A stretch of 64,000 bases of DNA from contig NZ_VOSW01000037.1 in assembly GCF_009690905.1 (NCBI RefSeq), positions 1 to 64,000 of the forward strand, given 5' to 3'. Position numbers and translations under genes: made by a program. Origin of the DNA: Paraburkholderia madseniana (lineage in GTDB: Bacteria > Pseudomonadota > Gammaproteobacteria > Burkholderiales > Burkholderiaceae). This document shows positions 42,867 through 52,056 of this stretch, one piece after another (position 1 is the stretch's first letter; each line of letters opens with the position of its first letter). Under the pieces are notes generated by a model. That model had not been told where the DNA came from and ran no database searches. It was given only the letters and a program-made list of their open reading frames with translations.

Positions 42867-44348
42867 ATGCCGTCAATTGAACTACGCGCAAGGCAGGCCC
42901 TCGCACTCACGCCGCGTCTGCAGCAATCGGTGCGCCTGTTGCAGTTGTCGTCTCTGGAGTTCCAGCAGGAGTTGCGCACCGCACTCGACACCAATCCCTT
43001 CCTCGAGTACGACTCGACAGACACGGAAGACGTCGCGCTTGCCACCACAACGCCAGGCGATGATGCCGGCGCGACACCCGCCACGGACACAGTCTCCGCG
43101 GCCGAACCCGAATCGTCACCGGTTGACAACAGCGGCGGCGACACGATGGAAAGCGCAGGGCAGGACGACATACCCGGCGACTTTTCGGGCGACTACAGCA
43201 GCCGCAGTTCGACGCGCCAGAACGGCGACTCCGACAGTAGCGATCCTGCGGAATGGGCGCGTTCCCAACCGACCTTGCGCGAGCAGTTGCACGACTCGCT
43301 GCGTCTGTATCGACTCGACGACCGTGACCGCGCGGTGGCCCGCTTCATCATCGAGGCGCTCGACGACGACGGCTATCTGCGTCAGGAACTCTCCGAGCTC
43401 GCAGATAGCGTCGACCTCGAACCCGAATTGACCGAAGAAGAATTGCTGGTGGCGCTGCGGCTCGTGCAATCGCTCGATCGTCCCGGTCTCGGCGCGCGCT
43501 CGCTGTCCGAGTGTCTGTCGCTGCAGGTCAACGCCTTGCCCGCTGACACGCCGGGACGCGATGTGGCGCGGCAAATCGTCGACCATCATCTGGAACGTCT
43601 CGCGCGCCGCGAACAGGCTGAACTGCAAAAGCAGATCGGCTGCAGCGCCGAGGAACTGCGGGTGGCCTGCGCGCTGGTGCGCAAGCTCGATCCGAAGCCG
43701 GGCAACAACTACGGCCGTACCGAAGACAACTACGTGGTGCCGGACGTGATCGTGCGTCAGGTGCGCAACAAATGGGCGGTGACGATCAACCCGGCCGTGC
43801 AGCCGCGCGCTCGCATCCATCGTATGTACGCCGAGCTGTTCGCGCAGTCGGCCGGTGCAAGCCGCTCGCCGCTCGCGCAGCAATTGCAGGAAGCGCGCTG
43901 GTTGATCCGCAATGCGCAGCAGCGCTTCGATACGATTCAACGCGTGGCCGAATGCATCGTCGCGCATCAACGAGCCTTCTTCCAGTACGGTGAAATCGCG
44001 CTCAGGCCGATGGTGCTGCGCGATGTGGCCGAGGAGCTCGGTCTGCACGAGTCCACCATCTCGCGTGCGACCGGCAACAAATATATGGCCACTCCGCGCG
44101 GCATTTTCGAGTTCAAGCACTTCTTCCCGCGTGAACTCGGCACGGAAAGCGGCGGCACCTGTTCGGCCGCGGCCGTCCGTGCGCTGCTCAAGGAAATGAT
44201 CGCCGCGGAGAACACGCACGATCCGCTGTCGGACGTGACACTCGCCAGGATGCTCGCGGATCAGGGCGTGCTGGTGGCGCGGCGCACCGTGGCGAAATAT
44301 CGTCACTTGATGAAAGTGCCGCCGGCGGAATTGCGCCGCCAGGTTTAA
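42867..44348 (+). CDS. rpoN: RNA polymerase sigma-54 factor, second copy
   Basis: A 493 aa sigma-54. Region I begins LRARQALALTPRLQQSVRLL with LSSLEFQQEL (about 6-36), and an acidic linker spans about 50-125. The core-binding domain follows. The HTH is DVAEELGLHESTISRATGNKY, and the RpoN box is ARRTVAKYR near the C-terminus, with the canonical -24-reading residues. The usual rpoN neighbours (lptB upstream, hpf and PTS-type genes downstream) are absent, so this is likely the additional copy found in Burkholderiales. It partners with enhancer-binding proteins such as the one at 58151-59587. A strong terminator follows. Confidence 0.93.
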   Translation: MPSIELRARQALALTPRLQQSVRLLQLSSLEFQQELRTALDTNPFLEYDSTDTEDVALATTTPGDDAGATPATDTVSAAEPESSPVDNSGGDTMESAGQDDIPGDFSGDYSSRSSTRQNGDSDSSDPAEWARSQPTLREQLHDSLRLYRLDDRDRAVARFIIEALDDDGYLRQELSELADSVDLEPELTEEELLVALRLVQSLDRPGLGARSLSECLSLQVNALPADTPGRDVARQIVDHHLERLARREQAELQKQIGCSAEELRVACALVRKLDPKPGNNYGRTEDNYVVPDVIVRQVRNKWAVTINPAVQPRARIHRMYAELFAQSAGASRSPLAQQLQEARWLIRNAQQRFDTIQRVAECIVAHQRAFFQYGEIALRPMVLRDVAEELGLHESTISRATGNKYMATPRGIFEFKHFFPRELGTESGGTCSAAAVRALLKEMIAAENTHDPLSDVTLARMLADQGVLVARRTVAKYRHLMKVPPAELRRQV

Positions 44349-44380
44349 ACGCATTGCCCTTTGGGGCCAGGGCTTCAGCG

Positions 44381-44419
44381 AAGCGCCACACGAGACTCAG
44401 TACTCGCGTGGCGCTTTTT
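44381..44419 (+). terminator. Intrinsic terminator after rpoN
   Basis: AAGCGCCAC(A)CGAG pairs with CTCGCGTGGCGCTT across a short loop (44381-44394 with 44403-44416), followed by four to five Ts. Confidence 0.85.
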
Positions 44420-44484
44420 CGTATCTGGACGTTTCGCACGCGCCCCATTACATTGGCGGCTCAAGTCGAAACGGGGTGAGTTCC

Positions 44485-45672
44485 ATGAAGTATTCGAATC
44501 TGGTTGAGCGTTTGCAGGGCAGGCGTACGTCGGCGTGGGAAATCCATCGTGTCGCTCAACAGGCGCTCGCCAATGGCGAAGACGTGATCGTGCTGAGCGT
44601 CGGCGACCCCGACTTTGCGACGCCCGCGCCGATCGTGGAGCGCGCCGTCGAGGCGTTGCGCGGCGGCGATACGCATTACAGCGCCGTGTCCGGGCGTGAG
44701 CCGGTGCGCGCGGCGATTGCCGAAGACCATGCGCGCACCACCGGTTGCACCGTAAGCGCGGCCAACGTGATCCTGACGGCGGGGGCGCAGAACGGCGTGT
44801 TCGCGACCTCACTGTGCCTGCTGGAAGCGGGTGACGAAGTGATCGTTCCGGAGCCGATGTACCTCACGTACGAGGCCTGCGTGCGCGCGGCGGGCGCCAC
44901 GCTCGTGCCGGTGCCGGTCGATCCGGCGCGGGCGTTCCACCTCGACTGCGATGCGCTCGAAGCGGCCATCACGCCGCGCACCCAGGCCATTTTCTTCGCG
45001 ACACCCTGTAACCCGACCGGCGTGGTGATGCCGCGCGCCGATCTGGAACGCATCGCGCAGATCGCGTGCGAGCACGATCTGTGGGTGCTCTCCGACGAGG
45101 TCTATGCGGATCTCACGTTCGAGCGCGAGCACGTGAGCATCGCCGCGTTGCCGGGCATGGCGGAGCGCACGGTGACGCTCGGCAGTCTGTCGAAATCACA
45201 TGCAATGGCGGGTTGGCGTGTGGGCTGGGCGATCGGGCCTGCCACGCTGATCGAGCATATGGGGCGGCTCGCGCTGGCGATGCTGTATGGCTTGCCCGGC
45301 TTCATCCAGCAGGCTGCATTGACGGCCCTGCAGAACAAGGCGCCGATCGTCGCCGAGATGCGCGAGATTTACCGGCGTCGCCGCGACGTCGTGTTCGAGC
45401 GCTTGCACCGCGTGCCGGGCTTGCGTTGCCTGTTGCCCGAAGCCGGCATGTTCATGATGGTGGACGTCAGCGGCACGGGCCTCGATACGGTCGATTTCAC
45501 CTGGCAACTGTTTCGCGCACAGGGCGTGTCGCTGCTTGACGCCAGCGCCTTCGGCGAGACCGCGAATGGCTTCGTGCGGCTGGGTTTCGTGGTCGACGAG
45601 GCAAGCCTGATCGACGCGTGCGAACGGATTGCTGCGTTCGTCGGCGGATTGCCGGTGCGTATGAAGGCGTAG
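44485..45672 (+). CDS. Class I/II PLP-dependent aminotransferase
   Basis: A 395 aa fold type I aminotransferase, subgroup I-gamma by appearance. VLSVGDPDFATPAPI is the substrate Gly/Asp loop, FATPCNPTGVVMPRADL the Asn-binding motif, LSDEVYADLTFE the PLP Asp/Tyr, LGSLSKSHAMAGWRVGW the Schiff-base Lys, and NGFVRLGFV carries the carboxylate-binding Arg. It transaminates an amino acid with 2-oxoglutarate or pyruvate; substrate not predictable. Start ATG 44485 lies 5 bases after GGGGTGAG; GTG 44476 is an alternative. Confidence 0.92.
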   Translation: MKYSNLVERLQGRRTSAWEIHRVAQQALANGEDVIVLSVGDPDFATPAPIVERAVEALRGGDTHYSAVSGREPVRAAIAEDHARTTGCTVSAANVILTAGAQNGVFATSLCLLEAGDEVIVPEPMYLTYEACVRAAGATLVPVPVDPARAFHLDCDALEAAITPRTQAIFFATPCNPTGVVMPRADLERIAQIACEHDLWVLSDEVYADLTFEREHVSIAALPGMAERTVTLGSLSKSHAMAGWRVGWAIGPATLIEHMGRLALAMLYGLPGFIQQAALTALQNKAPIVAEMREIYRRRRDVVFERLHRVPGLRCLLPEAGMFMMVDVSGTGLDTVDFTWQLFRAQGVSLLDASAFGETANGFVRLGFVVDEASLIDACERIAAFVGGLPVRMKA

Positions 45673-45929
45673 GCTGTGAACAGGGAAAGCCGCCCAAGCC
45701 GCGAACGCCAGACGAAGTCCTCGTGGCGCCGCGATAGCGGAGCGGCTTTCTTAAGTATTTCGTATTACTTTCGTTTTCCCCAAGGAAACGATGCGGCTTG
45801 GGAGGGACGCGCGTTAGAGCCCGTTTTCGATTGACGGCTTCGATGCTTGCGTCAAGAATCAGTCGCCTGATTCGTCTTAAGCTGGACAATCGGGACATCG
45901 ACGCCAATCGACTCGCAGCCGGATACCCC

Positions 45930-47726
45930 ATGGCCATTCGCTTCTATCTCTCGTGGCGCCGATCACTGATGGCAGGATCCATGGCGGCTGCGCTGGTGGC
46001 GATGGCGTTGGTCCTTGCCGTCATCGCCACGTTCAGTCAGATGTGCGCGGCGGCCGAACTGGACGACTCAGCCACTGCGGCAGCCGACACGGAAACAGCC
46101 ACCGCGCCGGCTAGCTCGGTAAGCGTGCCCGGCGCGCCTGGCGCCCAGGCAGACACTGCCGGCCAGACCGTCGATGCGAACGGCCAGCCAGTCATGGAGC
46201 CGCGCGCAAATCCATCTCGTACCGGCCATCCGCCACGGGTTTCCGCGGCGGCTCAGAACGATACGCAGGACAACCCGCCGCACGCTGTCAAACCCGAGAC
46301 CTCGCCGATCCCTGTACCGCCGGAAAGCGCTGCCGTGACGCAGCATTCGATCCGGCTCGGCGGCCGCAACATCGACTACACCGCGACGGCGGGCAACCTG
46401 CTGCTGCGTGACAAAACCGGGCAGGCCAATGCGAGCGTCTTCTATACCGCCTACACCGTCGCGACCAAGGCGCCCTCGACACGTCCCGTCACGTTCCTTT
46501 TCAACGGCGGACCGGGTGCGGGCAGCGTGTTCCTGCTGATCGGCTCGTTCGGACCGAAGCGGGTGCGCACGGCGAGTCCCGCGAGTACGCCGCCCGCGCC
46601 GTATGTGCTGGACGACAACCCCGATAGCCTGCTCGACACCACCGATCTGGTCTTTATCGATGCTGTCGGCGCAGGCCTGTCGAGGGTTGTCGGCCATGGC
46701 ACGGGGAAGGACTTCTGGGGTGTCGACAAGGACCTTGACGCGTTCTCGCAATTCATCGACCGCTATCTGACGGTGAACCAGCGCTGGAATTCGCCGAAGT
46801 ACCTGCTCGGCGAATCGTATGGCACCGCGCGCGCCGCGATGCTCGCGTATCAACTGGGGCAAAACAATATCGCGTTGAATGGCGTGATCCTGATGTCGTC
46901 GGTGCTCGATTCCTCGGCGTTTTCACCCGGCTTCGATTTCAAGAGCGAGAGCTACTTGCCGAGCTTCGCGGCCATCGCGTGGTACCACGACAAGATCGTG
47001 CCAAAGCCGGCCAGTCTGCCGGCCTTCCTCGACGAGGCCCGCGCGTTCGCCCGCGGGCCTTATGCGCAAGCGCTCGCGCAGGGCGACGCGTTGCCCGACG
47101 CGCAGCGCGACGAAATCGCCGCACGCGTCGCGCAGTTCACTGGGCTCGACGTCGATTACGTGAAGCGAAGCCGCCTGCGTCTCTATCCCTCGCGTTTTCG
47201 CAATCAATTGCTGCGCGATCAATCGCGCAGCATTGGCCGTTTCGATGCACGCTTTAAAGGACTCGAGTACGACGGCGTGTCCGAGCGTCCCGATTACGAC
47301 GCATCGGTGAGCAGTGTGGCGAGCGCTTTCGACGCCGCGCTTCATCAGCATTTTGCGCAGGACCTGCACTTCACGCCTGCCGACCGCTATCGCGTCTTCA
47401 ACGACGACGCGTTGACGCAGTGGGACTGGAAACACCGTGAGTGGTGGGGGGAACACTTGTCCGTGCCGTATGCGGCGGGCGATCTCGCCGAAGCGATGCG
47501 GCAGAATCCGCACCTGCGCGTGATGTCGCTGAACGGCTATTTCGACCTCGCCACGCCGTTCTATGCGACCGAATACGCGCTCGCGCATCTGGGCATCGAT
47601 GCGCCGCTGCGCGCCAACGTGCGCATCGCCTACTACCCGACCGGGCACATGATCTATCTCGACGACGCCGCGTTGCATGCGCTCAAGCGGGACCTGGCGA
47701 GCTTCTATGCGGCGGGCGCGGGCTAG
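45930..47726 (+). CDS. S10 serine carboxypeptidase-like exported protein
   Basis: A 598 aa protein with a long signal peptide (hydrophobic core about 14-35, cleavage near MCAAA). A Pro/Ala/Thr-rich linker of ~90 residues precedes an alpha/beta-hydrolase domain of the S10 type. FLFNGGPGAGSVFLLIGSFGP is the oxyanion region, LLGESYGTARAA the catalytic Ser, NGYFDLATPFY the Asp and YPTGHMIYLD the His. It should act in the periplasm as a carboxypeptidase or related acyl hydrolase. ATG 45930 is chosen; 45969 is possible. A TTGACG/GCGTCAA dyad lies about 70-105 bp upstream (near 45830-45853). Confidence 0.88.
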   Translation: MAIRFYLSWRRSLMAGSMAAALVAMALVLAVIATFSQMCAAAELDDSATAAADTETATAPASSVSVPGAPGAQADTAGQTVDANGQPVMEPRANPSRTGHPPRVSAAAQNDTQDNPPHAVKPETSPIPVPPESAAVTQHSIRLGGRNIDYTATAGNLLLRDKTGQANASVFYTAYTVATKAPSTRPVTFLFNGGPGAGSVFLLIGSFGPKRVRTASPASTPPAPYVLDDNPDSLLDTTDLVFIDAVGAGLSRVVGHGTGKDFWGVDKDLDAFSQFIDRYLTVNQRWNSPKYLLGESYGTARAAMLAYQLGQNNIALNGVILMSSVLDSSAFSPGFDFKSESYLPSFAAIAWYHDKIVPKPASLPAFLDEARAFARGPYAQALAQGDALPDAQRDEIAARVAQFTGLDVDYVKRSRLRLYPSRFRNQLLRDQSRSIGRFDARFKGLEYDGVSERPDYDASVSSVASAFDAALHQHFAQDLHFTPADRYRVFNDDALTQWDWKHREWWGEHLSVPYAAGDLAEAMRQNPHLRVMSLNGYFDLATPFYATEYALAHLGIDAPLRANVRIAYYPTGHMIYLDDAALHALKRDLASFYAAGAG

Positions 47727-47812
47727 GCTGGCATGTGGGTGGCGGCACCGCAAGGAATCTAGCTCCCTTGCCGCGTTGTCAGCCGGCTCCCCCACGGATT
47801 TTGATATCATCA

Positions 47813-47828
47813 CTGTATAAACATACAG
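47813..47828. promoter_or_regulatory. LexA (SOS) box
   Basis: CTGTATAAACATACAG fits the CTG-N10-CAG consensus perfectly, with an AT-rich core. It lies 16 bp before the GTG start of the FAN1-like gene, overlapping the likely promoter (TATAAA). LexA bound here would block the whole nuclease-helicase operon. Confidence 0.88.
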
Positions 47829-47844
47829 GTTTCATGAAAACCCC

Positions 47845-49611
47845 GTGGCGACAGATGCTCCGTCAGACCTCCGTTCTGATGTCCCCTATTACCTGCTGAA
47901 CTTCGAGCGTGCGCTGGCGTGGCTCGCCGAGCGTTACGACGATCTGCTGGACGCGCACGAACACAGCTTCCTGCGCGATTTCGCCGCCTTGCCGCAGCCC
48001 TCGCGCGCGTTGCTGGTTCGCATGCTGATGCGCAAGGGCACGTTGTTCCGCTCCAGCCGTCTTTCTTACGACGAGATTGGTTGTCCTTTGCAGGCGGTTG
48101 CGCCCCTGGCAGTGCTGGGTTGGGTCGACACTGAACCGGGCCTGACGCTCGACGATCTGTTCGCGCTCACCACGCGCCCGGAGTTGCTGCTGATCTTTGC
48201 GGACGCCATCGCGTTGATTCCTGGCGCGAAAGGCTTGCGCAAACCCGATCTGCTGGAAACGCTGCGGCCGTTTTACGAAGGCGAAGGCGAGGGCGAATGT
48301 GACGGACGAGGCGCCGCCGCGCATCCGTTGTCCACATGGCGCGGCCAGACCACCGACCGCGTCTTCCACGTCGCCATCGCGCCCCTTTGCGAGCGTCTGC
48401 GCCTGATGTTCTTCGGCAATTTGCAGCAGGACTGGTCGGAGTTCGTGCTTGCCGATCTCGGCGTGTTCCAGTACGAGAAGGTTGCATTCGCGCCGTCGTC
48501 GCGCGCATTCCAGCAACGCGCGGACGTCGACGTCTATCTTGCGTTACATGCATGCCGCGAAGCGCTCGAATGGCTGCCCACGGGTGACGCGGAGTCAGAG
48601 GCGATCGACGAACTCGTCGCCGCAATTGCCGCCATCGAAACCTCGAATCCCTGGCTCGAAACGCGTCGCGCGAAACTGCTGTTTCGTATCGGCCAACATT
48701 GCGAGCGTCAGCAGAACTGGGCCGCCGCGCTCGCTGTCTATGAGCGTTGCGCGTGGCCCGGCGCGCGCCATCGGCGCTTGCGTGTGCTGGAACGCAGCGA
48801 GCGATTCGACGAAGCCTTCGCCCTCGCTTCGCAAGCCGCGGCCAAACCTGAAAGCGAAGAGGAGGCGCAGCGCGTCGAGCGCATGTTGCCGCGTTTGCAG
48901 CGCAAGCGCGGAGAGCGAGTGCCGCGTGTGCCCGCCGCCCGGCCGGTCGAGCGCAGCACACTGGTGCTGCCGAGGCCAGACGCGCCGCAACCGGTCGAAT
49001 ACGTTGCACGCGACCATTTGACTTGCGACGCGGCGCCGGTTCATTACGTCGAAAACGCGCTGATTAACTCGCTGTTCGGCTTGCTGTGCTGGGAGCCGGT
49101 GTTCGCGGCGCTGCCCGGCGCATTTTTTCATCCGTTCCAGCGCGGACCGGCCGATCTGCATGCGCCGGATTTTCATGCGCGCCGCGCGGAACAATTCGCC
49201 GCGTGTCTCGCGCAACTCGACAGCAATGCCTATCGCGAGACGATTCTGCGGCATCTGCAAAGCAAGGCGGGTCTGCAATCGCCGTTCGTATTCTGGGGCT
49301 TGCTGACGCCGGAACTGGTCGAGTTGGCGCTCGACTGCCTGCCTGCCGCGCATCTGAAACTATGGTTCGAGCGTCTGCTGCGTGACATCCGCGGCAACCG
49401 CTCGGGCCTGCCGGACCTGATTCGGTTCTGGCCGGCCGAGCGCCGCTATGAGTTGATCGAAGTGAAAGGCCCCGGCGACCGCTTGCAGGACAACCAGATC
49501 CGCTGGCTCGCGTACTGCGCGCAGCACGGCATGCCGGTGCGCGTGCTCGACGTGCGATGGGCCGATGAAGAGATCGTCGCGTTGGAAGGCGTGACGGAGA
49601 TCACCCCATGA
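47845..49611 (+). CDS. FAN1-like VRR-NUC structure-specific nuclease
   Basis: A 588 aa protein with the architecture of bacterial FAN1. The N-terminal helical/SAP-like part starts VPYYLLNFERALAWLAERYDDLL and RALLVRMLMRKGTLFRSSRL. A TPR-like middle follows (about 240-350), then the C-terminal VRR-NUC domain GLPDLIRFWPAERRYELIEV, with D524, E539 and K541, and Q near 550 as the catalytic set. FAN1 nucleases unhook DNA interstrand crosslinks by flap cutting. The GTG start at 47845 is the only one available after an in-frame TAA at 47818; the SD is weak. It overlaps the helicase gene by 4 bp (ATGA). Confidence 0.88.
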   Translation: MATDAPSDLRSDVPYYLLNFERALAWLAERYDDLLDAHEHSFLRDFAALPQPSRALLVRMLMRKGTLFRSSRLSYDEIGCPLQAVAPLAVLGWVDTEPGLTLDDLFALTTRPELLLIFADAIALIPGAKGLRKPDLLETLRPFYEGEGEGECDGRGAAAHPLSTWRGQTTDRVFHVAIAPLCERLRLMFFGNLQQDWSEFVLADLGVFQYEKVAFAPSSRAFQQRADVDVYLALHACREALEWLPTGDAESEAIDELVAAIAAIETSNPWLETRRAKLLFRIGQHCERQQNWAAALAVYERCAWPGARHRRLRVLERSERFDEAFALASQAAAKPESEEEAQRVERMLPRLQRKRGERVPRVPAARPVERSTLVLPRPDAPQPVEYVARDHLTCDAAPVHYVENALINSLFGLLCWEPVFAALPGAFFHPFQRGPADLHAPDFHARRAEQFAACLAQLDSNAYRETILRHLQSKAGLQSPFVFWGLLTPELVELALDCLPAAHLKLWFERLLRDIRGNRSGLPDLIRFWPAERRYELIEVKGPGDRLQDNQIRWLAYCAQHGMPVRVLDVRWADEEIVALEGVTEITP

Positions 49612-51884
49612 CCTACGTGGTCGCCGTGCGGGCGATGTGCGAATTCACCGCGCGGCGCGGCGATCTGGATCTGCGCTTCACGCCTGCGCCTACCTCGCTG
49701 GAAGGCATGGCCGGCCATGTGACGGTCGCCGGGCGGCGTGCGAGCGGCTATGAAGCCGAGGTCACGCTGACCGGCACGCATCGCGGTTTGACCGTGCGTG
49801 GCCGCGCCGACGGTTACGACCCGGTGTCGAACCGGCTGGAAGAGATCAAGACCCATCGTGGCGCGCTTGAACGGATGCCCGCCAATCACCGCGCGCTGCA
49901 TTGGGCGCAGGCGTTCGTGTACGGGCACCTGTTGTGCCAGGCCCGCGGGCTCGCCGGATTGACGGTCGCGCTGGTGTATTTCGATGTCGGCAGTCAGAAG
50001 GAAACCTTGCTGACCGAAACGCACACGGCGCGTGAGCTGGAGATTTTCTTCGTCGAGCAATGCGAGCGCTTTCTCGATTGGGCTGTGCAGGAAGAGGCCC
50101 ATCGCGCCGCGCGCAATGCCGCGCTCGGTGCGTTGCAGTTTCCGCATGGCCAGTTCCGCAGTGGTCAGCGCGAGCTTGCGGTGTCGGTGTATCGCGCGGC
50201 GCGTGACGGCAAGCCCTTGATGGCGCAGGCGCCGACCGGCATCGGCAAAACGCTGGCGACGATTTTTCCGCTGCTCAAGGCGTGTGCGTCGGATCAGATC
50301 GACCGCGTGTTCTTCCTGACCGCGAAGACGCCAGGCCGCGCGCTTGCCCTCGATGCGATCGAAACGCTCCATCGAAGCGCCGAGCTGACTTCTGGGCGCT
50401 TGCCGCTGAGAACCCTGGAATTGGTCGCACGCGACAAGGCCTGCGAGCATCCCGACAAGGCTTGCAACGGCGAGTCCTGTCCGCTTGCACGCGGCTTCTA
50501 CGACCGGCTCGACGCGGCCCGCAGCGCGGCGTTGGCCGGCCCGCGGCTCGACCGGGTGTCGGTGCGCGAAGCGGCGCTCCAGCACGACGTCTGCCCGTAC
50601 TATCTCGCGCAGGAACTGGCGCGCTGGTCCGACGTGGTGGTCGGCGACTACAACTACTACTACGACAGCAGCGCGATGTTGTACGCGCTCACGCAGATCA
50701 ATCAGTGGCGCGTCGGCGTGCTGGTCGACGAGGCGCACAACCTGCTCGAGCGGGCACGGCGCATGTACAGCGCGTCGCTCGATCAGGCGGCGTTCCGGCT
50801 CGCCCGCAAAACCGCGCCTGCGACATTGAAGAAGCCGCTTGAGCGGCTTCAGCGCGAGTGGAACGCCGTCAAGCGCGCCCAGACCGACGCGTATCAGGTC
50901 TACCCCGACGTCCCCGGTAAACTGCTTTCGGCCGCACAGAATCTGATCGGCGCGGTGACGGATCAACTCGCCGAAGCGCCGCTTTCGATCGACGAAGCAT
51001 CGCTGCGATTTTTCTTCGACGCCATGCACTTCGTCGCGCTGGCGGAGCAATTCGGCGAGCATTCGATTTTCGACATCACGCTCACCGCGGATCGCTACGC
51101 GCCGCGCGACAAAAGCAGCAGCACGCTGTGCGTGCGCAACGTGATCCCGGCGCCGTTTCTTGCGGGGCGTTACGCGGCCGCGCGCACCACAGTGATGTTT
51201 TCAGGCACGCTCAATCCGCATCATTTCTATCGCGACACGCTGGGTCTGCCGGAGCAGACGAACTGGCTGGACGTTGAAGGACCGTTCCGCGCCGAGCAGT
51301 TGCAGGTGCGGGTGGCCGGCAACGTATCCACGCGCTGGCGGGATCGCGAACGCTCGCTCGTACCCATCGTCGATCTGATCGCAAAGCAGTACGCCGCGCA
51401 GCCGGGCAATTATCTCGGGTTCCTGAGCAGCTTCGAGTATCTGCAACAGGTGATGGGGTTGATGCGCTCGCGTCATCCCGAACTGCCGGTATGGGCACAG
51501 GAACAGGGCATGGACGAGGCGGCGCGCGACGCGTTCCTTGCGCGCTTTCGCACCATGAACCAGGGCGTCGGCTTCGCGGTGCTAGGGGGCGCGTTCTCCG
51601 AGGGTATCGATCTGGTCGGGCAGCAACTGATTGGCGCCTTCATCGCGACGCTCGGCCTGCCGCAGATGAACGACGTCAACGAGCAGATGCGCCGCACGAT
51701 GGAGGCGAAGTTCGGCAACGGCTACGACTACATGTATCTGTATCCGGGCTTGCAGAAGGTCGTGCAGGCCGCTGGCCGCGTGATTCGCACGGAGCAGGAT
51801 CAGGGGGTGGTGCATCTGATCGATGACCGGTATCGGCGGCCGGAAGTGCGGCGCTTGTTGCCGCGCTGGTGGCAGGTGCAATAA
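49608..51884 (+). CDS. Nuclease-helicase fusion: PD-(D/E)xK domain plus XPD/DinG-type Fe-S helicase
   Basis: A 758 aa protein. Residues ~1-160 form a Cas4/PDDEXK-like nuclease domain with RADGYDPVSNRLEEIKTHRG (D68, E79, K81). The helicase part has Walker A APTGIGKT (208-215), four Fe-S cysteines (C279, C286, C291, C329) and DEAH (374-377). GGAFSEGIDL and QAAGRVIRTEQDQG are motifs V and VI. It should unwind DNA 5'-3' by analogy with XPD and DinG. It is translationally coupled to the FAN1-like nuclease and shares its LexA box. A 13 bp tandem repeat begins within its last codons. Confidence 0.9.
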   Translation: MTYVVAVRAMCEFTARRGDLDLRFTPAPTSLEGMAGHVTVAGRRASGYEAEVTLTGTHRGLTVRGRADGYDPVSNRLEEIKTHRGALERMPANHRALHWAQAFVYGHLLCQARGLAGLTVALVYFDVGSQKETLLTETHTARELEIFFVEQCERFLDWAVQEEAHRAARNAALGALQFPHGQFRSGQRELAVSVYRAARDGKPLMAQAPTGIGKTLATIFPLLKACASDQIDRVFFLTAKTPGRALALDAIETLHRSAELTSGRLPLRTLELVARDKACEHPDKACNGESCPLARGFYDRLDAARSAALAGPRLDRVSVREAALQHDVCPYYLAQELARWSDVVVGDYNYYYDSSAMLYALTQINQWRVGVLVDEAHNLLERARRMYSASLDQAAFRLARKTAPATLKKPLERLQREWNAVKRAQTDAYQVYPDVPGKLLSAAQNLIGAVTDQLAEAPLSIDEASLRFFFDAMHFVALAEQFGEHSIFDITLTADRYAPRDKSSSTLCVRNVIPAPFLAGRYAAARTTVMFSGTLNPHHFYRDTLGLPEQTNWLDVEGPFRAEQLQVRVAGNVSTRWRDRERSLVPIVDLIAKQYAAQPGNYLGFLSSFEYLQQVMGLMRSRHPELPVWAQEQGMDEAARDAFLARFRTMNQGVGFAVLGGAFSEGIDLVGQQLIGAFIATLGLPQMNDVNEQMRRTMEAKFGNGYDYMYLYPGLQKVVQAAGRVIRTEQDQGVVHLIDDRYRRPEVRRLLPRWWQVQ

Positions 51885-51941
51885 GCCAATGCAATAAGCC
51901 GCTGCAATAAGCCGCTGCAATAAGCCGCTGCAATAAGCGCC
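51877..51941 (+). repeat. Five tandem 13 bp repeats at the helicase gene end
   Basis: The unit TGCAATAAGCCGC occurs five times: the first copy ends AA, three copies are exact, and the last is varied. The helicase stop codon TAA lies in the first copy, so the array is otherwise non-coding. It precedes the alpha/beta hydrolase gene by ~115 bp. Confidence 0.9.
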
Positions 51942-52056
51942 TCGTCGCTGGCTCGCAAGCCCGTCTCTTTACCTCTCAGGTAATCGACCTGCCTACACCC
52001 GCCAGGCAAAGTGGCGGCACGGTACGACGATTCCGACCCAAGGTAAGGAGGCTTCC

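Noticed and set aside
51877..51941. CRISPR array
   Set aside because: Units are 13 bp and directly adjacent, with no spacers and no cas genes.
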